Assembly (NCBI GenBank): GCA_020061285.1
Contig: JAGUYQ010000304.1
Location: 1 to 7,581 of the forward strand
Source: Betaproteobacteria bacterium
Lineage (GTDB): Bacteria > Pseudomonadota > Gammaproteobacteria > Burkholderiales > UBA9220
DNA length: 7,581 nucleotides
Direction: 5' to 3'
Shown here: positions 1-4,648 of the stretch, piece by piece
Layout: each line of letters begins with the position of its first letter
Position numbering within the stretch: position 1 is the stretch's first letter
Translations under genes and position numbers: made by a program
The notes under the pieces: generated by a model
What the model was told of the DNA's origin: nothing
Seen by the model: the letters and a program-made list of their open reading frames with translations, nothing else
Databases searched by the model: none

Positions 1-38
1 AGGGGATTTCCTTTCTTCAAGGTCCTGTCAGCGGATTC

Positions 39-54
39 TGGTAAAATTCTAGCC
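39..54 (+). promoter_or_regulatory. extended -10 promoter of dnaX
   Basis: An extended -10 element (TG, one base, then TAAAAT) lies at 39-47. No good -35 hexamer is visible at normal spacing, which fits an extended -10 promoter. Transcription would be expected to begin near 54, only about three bases before the dnaX ATG at 57. This is a pattern match only; no start site has been mapped. Confidence 0.5.
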
Positions 55-56
55 CT

Positions 57-1706
57 ATGAGCTATCAAGTCCTTGCGCGCAAATGGCGCCCCAAGACCTT
101 CACCGAAGTGGTGGGCCAGGGGCACGTGGTCCAGGCCCTGTCCAACGCCCTGGAGCACGGCCGCCTGCACCACGCCTACCTGCTTACCGGCACACGGGGG
201 GTGGGCAAGACCACCCTGGCGCGCATCCTGGCCAAGTCCCTCAATTGCGAAACCGGCGTCACCTCTACGCCTTGCGGCGAGTGCGGTGCCTGCCGGGAGA
301 TCGACGCCGGGCGCTTCGTGGACCTGCTGGAGTTGGACGCCGCTTCCAACACCGGCGTGGACAATATGCGGGAAATCCTGGACAACGCCCAGTACGCGCC
401 GACGGCGGGACGCTACAAGGTTTACCTGATTGACGAAGTGCACATGCTGTCCAAGTCGGCCTTCAACTCCATGCTGAAGACCCTGGAAGAGCCGCCGGCC
501 CACGTCAAGTTCATCCTCGCCACCACCGATCCCCAGAAGGTGCCCATCACCGTCCTGTCCCGCTGCCTGCAATTCAACCTCAAGCACCTGCCGCCGGTGG
601 AGATCGCCGGGCAACTGAAGAACGTGCTGGAGAAGGAAGGCATTCCTTTCGAGGCCCCGGCCTTGAGCCTGGTGGCACGGGCCGCCCAGGGCAGCATGCG
701 GGACGCCCTGTCCCTCCTGGACCAGGCCATCGCCTACGGTGCGGGCAAGGTGGAAGAGGCCCAGGTGCGGGGAATGCTGGGCAGCATCGACCAGGGCTAC
801 TTGTTCGCCCTCCTCGAGGCCCTATCCCGCCGCGACGGCCCGGCCCTGCTGGCGACGGCGGAGGAGATGGAGGAACGGGGACTGGCCTTCGACGCCGCTC
901 TTCAGGAACTGGGGGTCCTGTTGCACCAAGTGGCCCTGGCCCAGACCGTGCCCCAGGCCCTGCCGGACGACCTGCCCGAACGGGCCCGCTTGCTGGAGCT
1001 GGCCCAGGCCTTCGGCGGCGAGGACGTGCAGCTTTATTACCAGATCGCCCTCCACGGGCGCCGCGATTTGCCCCTGGCGCCGGACGAATACGCCGGTTTC
1101 ACCATGACCTTGTTGCGGATGCTGGCATTCTCTCCGGAGGAGGGGGGAATCGCTGAACTTGCTCCGCCCCCTCGTGCCAAGCCGGTTCCCAGGACACCTT
1201 CCCCCCCCTCCGGGGCGACCGCGGCGGGAGAGGGAGAGGGCGTGCCGCCGCTCCGTGAGGCCGCCGAGCCCGCTCCGCCGCCTTACCAGGAGCCCGGTTC
1301 GCCAGCGTCGGCGGGCGGTTTTTCCTTCGACGGCGACTGGCCGAAACTGGTGGAGCGCCTCAAGATCGGCGGCATGGCCAAGATGCTGGCTCAGCACTGC
1401 GAAGTGCGGCGCTTCGAGAACGACGGTTTTGACCTGTGCGTGCCCGAGGAGCATCGGCATCTCACCGACAAGCCTTTCCAGGACAAGCTCAAGGCGTCGG
1501 TGGACGATTTATTCGGTCGTCCCATGCGGGTGAACGTTTCCGTCGGCAGCATCACCGGCATGACCCCGGCGGCGATCCAGAACGAGGAGCGGAGGAAGAA
1601 ACAGGCGGAGGCCGTGGCGTCCATCGAGCAGGACCCCTTCGTGCGCGAGTTGGTGGAAAACCTTGACGCGCGCGTCATCGAATCAACCATCAAACCCATT
1701 CAGTAG
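57..1706 (+). CDS. dnaX: DNA polymerase III subunits gamma/tau (DnaX)
   Basis: This is the clamp-loader ATPase that loads the beta clamp and, through the tau tail, ties the polymerase cores together at the fork. The 549-residue protein begins MSYQVLARKWRP, typical of the family. Visible motifs: Walker A GTRGVGKT (45-52), zinc cysteines C64, C73, C76 and C79, Walker B LIDE (124-127), the SRC motif with its arginine finger (168-170) and the sensor 2 motif MRDALS (214-219). Domain III ends near residue 360. A Pro/Ala/Gly-rich linker (about 367-422) leads to the tau C-terminal polymerase-binding domain (about 424-549). The protein is shorter than E. coli tau (643 residues), mainly in the linker. 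It is the first gene of the dnaX-ybaB-recR block. There is no Shine-Dalgarno before the ATG. A C8 tract at codons 382-384 could allow frameshifting to a gamma-like form. Confidence 0.97.
   Translation: MSYQVLARKWRPKTFTEVVGQGHVVQALSNALEHGRLHHAYLLTGTRGVGKTTLARILAKSLNCETGVTSTPCGECGACREIDAGRFVDLLELDAASNTGVDNMREILDNAQYAPTAGRYKVYLIDEVHMLSKSAFNSMLKTLEEPPAHVKFILATTDPQKVPITVLSRCLQFNLKHLPPVEIAGQLKNVLEKEGIPFEAPALSLVARAAQGSMRDALSLLDQAIAYGAGKVEEAQVRGMLGSIDQGYLFALLEALSRRDGPALLATAEEMEERGLAFDAALQELGVLLHQVALAQTVPQALPDDLPERARLLELAQAFGGEDVQLYYQIALHGRRDLPLAPDEYAGFTMTLLRMLAFSPEEGGIAELAPPPRAKPVPRTPSPPSGATAAGEGEGVPPLREAAEPAPPPYQEPGSPASAGGFSFDGDWPKLVERLKIGGMAKMLAQHCEVRRFENDGFDLCVPEEHRHLTDKPFQDKLKASVDDLFGRPMRVNVSVGSITGMTPAAIQNEERRKKQAEAVASIEQDPFVRELVENLDARVIESTIKPIQ
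1201..1258 (+). other. candidate -1 frameshift site in dnaX (gamma form)
   Basis: Eight C at 1201-1208 contain the heptamer C CCC CCC in the correct phase (zero-frame Pro383-Pro384), on which tandem tRNA-Pro could slip by -1 and re-pair fully. Downstream, GCGGCGG (1221-1227) is perfectly complementary to CCGCCGC (1245-1251). An alternative fold adds 1211-1215 paired with 1251-1255. The -1 frame meets TGA at 1256-1258, giving a product of about 400 residues that keeps domains I-III and loses the tau tail. A weak Shine-Dalgarno-like AGGA lies at 1191-1194. E. coli dnaX uses the same logic with an A-rich heptamer. That this site works is inference. Confidence 0.4.
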
Positions 1707-1709
1707 GAG
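1705..1709 (+). promoter_or_regulatory. Shine-Dalgarno of ybaB, overlapping the dnaX stop
   Basis: AGGAG at 1705-1709 lies six bases before the ATG at 1716 and shares two bases with the dnaX TAG stop (1704-1706). The arrangement favours translational coupling. It also selects the ATG at 1716 over the in-frame TTG at 1710, which lies directly after the Shine-Dalgarno. Confidence 0.75.
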
Positions 1710-1715
1710 TTGCAC

Positions 1716-2042
1716 ATGATTAAAGGCGGTTTGGGCAATATCATGAAACAGGCCCAGCAAATGCAGGAAAACATGCAGAAGGTGCAGGAGCAGTTGGGCT
1801 CCATCGAGGTGGAAGGCCTGGCGGGAGCCGGCATGGTGAAGGTCACCATGACCTGCCGCCACGACGTGAAGCGCGTGACCATCGACGACAGCCTGATGGG
1901 CGAGGACAAGGAAATGCTCGAGGACCTCCTCGCCGCCGCGGTGAACGACGCCGTGCGCCGAGCCGAGCAGACCAGCCAGGAGAAAATGGCCGGCTTCACC
2001 GCCGGGCTGAACCTGCCGCCGGGCTTCAAGCTGCCGTTCTAA
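1716..2042 (+). CDS. ybaB: YbaB/EbfC family nucleoid-associated protein
   Basis: A small DNA-binding protein of 108 residues, the usual family size, known in homologues to bind DNA as a dimer with tweezer-like shape. It begins [17 protein letters not shown] and has the characteristic Gln/Met/Lys-rich amphipathic N-terminal helix (about 6-30). A beta region containing [14 protein letters not shown] (32-45) and a long acidic/helical C-terminal part (about 63-95) follow; the C-terminus is LPPGFKLPF. The gene starts nine bases after the dnaX stop and precedes recR, the near-universal arrangement for this family, which links it to DNA maintenance, though its exact role remains unclear. The start at 1716 is chosen by the AGGAG six bases upstream. 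Confidence 0.95.
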   Translation: MIKGGLGNIMKQAQQMQENMQKVQEQLGSIEVEGLAGAGMVKVTMTCRHDVKRVTIDDSLMGEDKEMLEDLLAAAVNDAVRRAEQTSQEKMAGFTAGLNLPPGFKLPF

Positions 2043-2085
2043 GCATTTCGCCCCTCTTCCATGCGCTTACCCACAAGGGCCTCGA

Positions 2086-2093
2086 AGGGGAGG
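2086..2093 (+). promoter_or_regulatory. strong Shine-Dalgarno of recR
   Basis: AGGGGAGG ends six bases before the ATG at 2100 and fixes that start. The 57-base gap between ybaB and recR otherwise shows no convincing promoter or terminator, so recR is probably transcribed from upstream. Confidence 0.7.
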
Positions 2094-2099
2094 TAAGTT

Positions 2100-2696
2100 A
2101 TGAAAACACCCTCCAGCCTCGAAAACCTGATCCAGGCCCTGCGCTGCCTCCCCGGCGTCGGGCCGAAATCGGCCCAGCGCATGGCCTACCACTTGCTGCA
2201 ACGGGACCAGAACGGCGCTCGCCGGCTGTCCCTGGCCCTGGAGCATGCCCTCGACACCATCCGCCATTGCCGGATGTGCAACAACTTCAGCGAGGAAGAG
2301 GTGTGCGAACTGTGCAGCTCCCCCAAGCGGGATGCCGGCTTGCTGTGCGTGGTGGAAATGCCCGCCGATCTGGTGATGATGGAGCAAACCCAGGGCTACC
2401 GGGGTTTGTACTTCGTGCTCATGGGGCGGCTGTCGCCCCTGGACGGAGTGGGGCCGAAGGAGGTCCATCTCGACCGCCTGCTGAAGCGCGTCACCGACGG
2501 CCCGGTGCGGGAAGTGATCCTCGCCACCAATTTCACCCTGGAAGGGGAGGCCACCGCCCACTACATCGGCGAAATGCTGAAAGGGCGCGGCATCAAGGTC
2601 AGCCGCATCGCCCGCGGCCTGCCGGTGGGGGGGGAACTGGAGCACGTGGACAGCGGCACCCTGGCCCAGGCCGTGGTGGACCGCCGCGAGATTTAA
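2100..2696 (+). CDS. recR: recombination mediator protein RecR
   Basis: RecR works with RecO (and RecF) to load RecA on SSB-coated single-stranded DNA during gap repair. The 198-residue length is typical. In order: an N-terminal helix-hairpin-helix region with [17 protein letters not shown] (17-33), a C4 zinc finger (C57, C60, C69, C72), a Toprim domain starting at LLCVVE (81-86) and containing LSPLDGVGP (111-119), and a C-terminal [14 protein letters not shown] segment (175-188) of the family type. It is third in the dnaX-ybaB-recR block. A run of eight G (2627-2634) covers the codons around Gly177-Gly178; a -1 slip there would enter a frame that stays open into pldA. Confidence 0.97.
   Translation: MKTPSSLENLIQALRCLPGVGPKSAQRMAYHLLQRDQNGARRLSLALEHALDTIRHCRMCNNFSEEEVCELCSSPKRDAGLLCVVEMPADLVMMEQTQGYRGLYFVLMGRLSPLDGVGPKEVHLDRLLKRVTDGPVREVILATNFTLEGEATAHYIGEMLKGRGIKVSRIARGLPVGGELEHVDSGTLAQAVVDRREI
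2627..2634 (+). repeat. G8 homopolymer in recR
   Basis: Eight G span the end of Val176 through the first base of Glu179. The zero frame is intact with eight. The tract could slip in replication, transcription or translation, but no sign of actual variation can be seen from one sequence. Confidence 0.6.
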
Positions 2697-2754
2697 CCTC
2701 CCTTGTGTATCGATTTCCTGTTCCTGCCGTGGCGCCCCCGATGCGCATGCTTCT

Positions 2755-2760
2755 AAAGGA
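2755..2760 (+). promoter_or_regulatory. Shine-Dalgarno of the phospholipase gene
   Basis: AAAGGA ends seven bases before the ATG at 2768. It decides between this start and two in-frame ATGs further upstream (2741 and 2747) that have no Shine-Dalgarno at suitable spacing. The 71-base recR-pldA gap shows no clear promoter. Confidence 0.6.
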
Positions 2761-2767
2761 TATCCCC

Positions 2768-3916
2768 ATGACTCTGCGTCCATTGCTCACCTCTTGGCTG
2801 CTGACCGTTGCCTTGTTGGCCTCCCCGGCCGCATTGGGGGCTCCGTGGCTGATTGCCGCCGACAGCGAACGCATCGAGGGCGGGCGGCCCTTCCGGCTCC
2901 AGGTGGTGAAGCCGGATTCGGTGGCGGACTGGCCCCTGGCCTTGGCCCTGACGTTGCGCACGGAGGAGGGCGAACGGCGGATTTCCTTTCGCTTGACCGA
3001 CGATTCGCCGACGGGGGAAACCCGTCGCGCTTATGTGGCGGAGGCGCCGGCGGATATCGGCGGGGTGGTGCGGGCGGCGTTGGCCGGCGAGGAATCCAAC
3101 CCTCTGGTGCTGCTGGCATCTCAGCCGGATGTCGTGTCCCATATGGCGGAAGAGACCAGGAAAAACCGTCCGGCCAGCCAGGGCCTGAACCTCCCGCAAG
3201 ACCAGCGGGAGCCGCCCCTGTCGGCCAACGAACCGATGTATTTCGTCGTCGGCGCCCGCAATGGGGCCAATGCCCGCTTCCAACTCAGCTTCAAATACCG
3301 CCTGTTCGACGAGGAAGGGGTGGTGGTGCGCCATGTGCCCTGGCTGAAGAATTTCCACTTTGGCTATACCCAGACCTCCCTCTGGGACCTGGGCTCGGCC
3401 TCCAAGCCGTTCCACGACACCAGCTACCGGCCGAGCCTGTTCTGGCAATGGCGCAACGGCGAAGGGAACGGCTGGCCCCAACTGTGGCGTGCCGGCTACG
3501 AGCACGAATCCAACGGCAAGGACGGGCTGAACTCCCGCAGCATCGACACCCTGTTCGTTCAGCCCATTTGGATCAGCGGCAGCGAGGACGAGACCCGCTT
3601 CGTCTTCGCCCCCAAGTTCTACGGCTACCTGGACAAGGAGGATAACCCGGACATCCCGAGCTATCGCGGTTATGCCGACTGGCATTTCCGTTACGGACGG
3701 GAGAAAGGCTGGCTGTTCTCGGCCCTGCTGCGGCGGGGCACCGGCGGCCACGGCGGCACCCAGCTCGACCTGTCCTATCCCCTGCGGGAGCCGGTATTTT
3801 CCCGTGTGGGGGGCTTCCTCCACTTCCAGTTGTTCTCGGGCTACGGCGAGAGCCTGCTGGACTACAACTTGCGGCGGGATACCCAGGTACGGGTGGGGTT
3901 CTCGATCGTGCGTTGA
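2768..3916 (+). CDS. pldA: outer-membrane phospholipase A (OMPLA/PldA family)
   Basis: Predicted calcium-dependent phospholipase of the outer membrane, which in homologues hydrolyses phospholipids that reach the outer leaflet. The 382-residue protein starts with a signal peptide (core about 6-23, cleavage near 24/25). Residues about 26-145 form an extra region absent from E. coli PldA (289 residues). The barrel then starts at LSANEPMYFVVG (151-162), with FQLSFKYRLF (171-180) and GYTQTSLWDL (199-208). The active-site block EHESNG holds His246 and Ser248. The third catalytic position, Asn in E. coli, aligns with Asp260 (SRSIDTLF). SGYGESLLDYN (357-367) matches the conserved C-terminal strand. 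The protein ends in FSIVR rather than in a terminal Phe, the usual outer-membrane signal. The fold and family are clear; activity with Asp is inferred. Confidence 0.92.
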   Translation: MTLRPLLTSWLLTVALLASPAALGAPWLIAADSERIEGGRPFRLQVVKPDSVADWPLALALTLRTEEGERRISFRLTDDSPTGETRRAYVAEAPADIGGVVRAALAGEESNPLVLLASQPDVVSHMAEETRKNRPASQGLNLPQDQREPPLSANEPMYFVVGARNGANARFQLSFKYRLFDEEGVVVRHVPWLKNFHFGYTQTSLWDLGSASKPFHDTSYRPSLFWQWRNGEGNGWPQLWRAGYEHESNGKDGLNSRSIDTLFVQPIWISGSEDETRFVFAPKFYGYLDKEDNPDIPSYRGYADWHFRYGREKGWLFSALLRRGTGGHGGTQLDLSYPLREPVFSRVGGFLHFQLFSGYGESLLDYNLRRDTQVRVGFSIVR

Positions 3917-3925
3917 GGAAGCGAT

Positions 3926-3954
3926 CTGTCACCGTGCTGTAACTATTCTTGACC
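3926..3954 (+). promoter_or_regulatory. Pho-box-like direct repeats upstream of parA
   Basis: CTGTCAC (3926-3932) and CTGTAAC (3937-3943) are separated by four bases, giving the 11-base period of a PhoB site. A weaker third unit, CTTGACC (3948-3954), keeps the same period and overlaps the proposed -35 element. The spacer CGTG is not AT-rich, and no -10 lies at the classical distance of about ten bases after the second repeat, so the match is incomplete. Confidence 0.4.
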
Positions 3955-3978
3955 TTCGCGGCGGCAGGGGGCGAAAAT
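3949..3978 (+). promoter_or_regulatory. putative sigma70 promoter of parA
   Basis: TTGACC (3949-3954) and GAAAAT (3973-3978) are 18 bases apart, and would start transcription near 3985, about 25 bases before the ATG. The spacer contains TTCGC/GCGAA arms (3955-3959 and 3971-3975) that could be an operator or chance. The -10 match is modest (four of six). Confidence 0.4.
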
Positions 3979-4009
3979 CCTAAGGACAACCAGCACGCAA
4001 GGAAAGGCA

Positions 4010-4645
4010 ATGACTACAACCATCCTCGTCGTCAATCCCAAGGGGGGAAGCGGCAAGACTACCCTCTCCACCAACCTGGCGGGGTATTTCGCCAGCCGGG
4101 GGGAGAAGGTGGCCCTGGGCGACATGGACCGCCAGCAGTCGTCCCTGTCCTGGCTGCGTATGCGGCCCGACGACCTGCCCCCCATTCTCGGCTGGGATGC
4201 GCGGGAGGAGGATATCCCCAAGCTGACGCACAAGGTGCCTTGGGCGGTGGTGGATTCTCCCGCGGGAATGCACGGCAAGCGCCTGACCCAGGCGGTGAAG
4301 CTGGCGGACAAGATCGTGGTGCCGGTGCAGCCGTCGGTATTCGACATGTGGGCCACGGAGGATTTCATCCAGGCCGTGCTGGAAGAGAAGGCCATCCGCA
4401 AGCATCGCACCTTTCTCGCCATCGTCGGCATGCGGGTCGATCCCCGCACCCGGGCCGCCGCCATGCTGGAGGAATTCCTGTCCAAGTTCGACCTGCCGGT
4501 GCTCACCTACCTGCGGGACACCCAGAACTACATGAATGCCGCCGCCCTCGGCGAGTGTCTTTTCGACCAGCACCGCAACCAGCGCACGGAGCGGGATTTC
4601 GAGCAGTGGCAGCCCCTGCTGGGCTGGGTGGAAGAAACCGATTGA
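4010..4645 (+). CDS. orphan ParA/MinD-type ATPase
   Basis: A 211-residue ATPase of the ParA/MinD (deviant Walker A) superfamily. These proteins dimerise on ATP, bind DNA or membrane, and place plasmids, chromosomes, chemoreceptor clusters or carboxysomes in the cell. The P-loop KGGSGKTT (11-18) has the signature Lys11. Asp38 and Asp40 form the switch-like DMDRQQSS segment, where most relatives have Pro after the second Asp and this one has Arg41. Walker B is VVDSPAG (80-86, Asp82). VPVQPSVFDMWA (104-115) fits the short ParF/VirC1-like group without an N-terminal DNA-binding domain. An AAGGA Shine-Dalgarno (3999-4003) supports the start. No ParB or partner gene is adjacent, so plasmid partition is unlikely; the cargo is unknown. 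A generic symbol is withheld because the true orthologue is uncertain. Confidence 0.9.
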   Translation: MTTTILVVNPKGGSGKTTLSTNLAGYFASRGEKVALGDMDRQQSSLSWLRMRPDDLPPILGWDAREEDIPKLTHKVPWAVVDSPAGMHGKRLTQAVKLADKIVVPVQPSVFDMWATEDFIQAVLEEKAIRKHRTFLAIVGMRVDPRTRAAAMLEEFLSKFDLPVLTYLRDTQNYMNAAALGECLFDQHRNQRTERDFEQWQPLLGWVEETD

Positions 4646-4648
4646 TCA
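4643..4648. other. abutting stop codons of two convergent genes
   Basis: The TGA stop of the ParA-like gene (4643-4645) is followed directly by the complement of the TGA stop of the minus-strand gene (4646-4648). Together they make the palindrome TGATCA. No hairpin with a U tract is visible around it, so the two mRNAs probably overlap at their 3' ends. Confidence 0.85.

Noticed and set aside
2048..2093. Possible pairing of CCCCT with the AGGGG of the recR Shine-Dalgarno as a translational switch.
   Set aside because: Only about five pairs can be formed with a long loop, and there is no recognisable riboswitch or leader-peptide structure.
2741..2748. The palindrome ATGCGCAT upstream of pldA as an operator.
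   Set aside because: It is a single eight-base palindrome with no second copy or flanking symmetry, and it contains alternative ATG codons. This is not enough to call a binding site.
2267..2767. Upstream extension of the phospholipase frame back through recR (start at 2267).
   Set aside because: The part before 2768 is the -1 frame of recR and its translation is low-complexity. The Shine-Dalgarno and signal peptide support the start at 2768. The open frame is kept only as a low-interest finding.
3955..3975. TTCGC/GCGAA inverted arms after pldA as a terminator.
   Set aside because: The stem is only five pairs with an 11-base loop and no U tract follows. It lies in the proposed parA promoter spacer, so an operator or chance is more likely.
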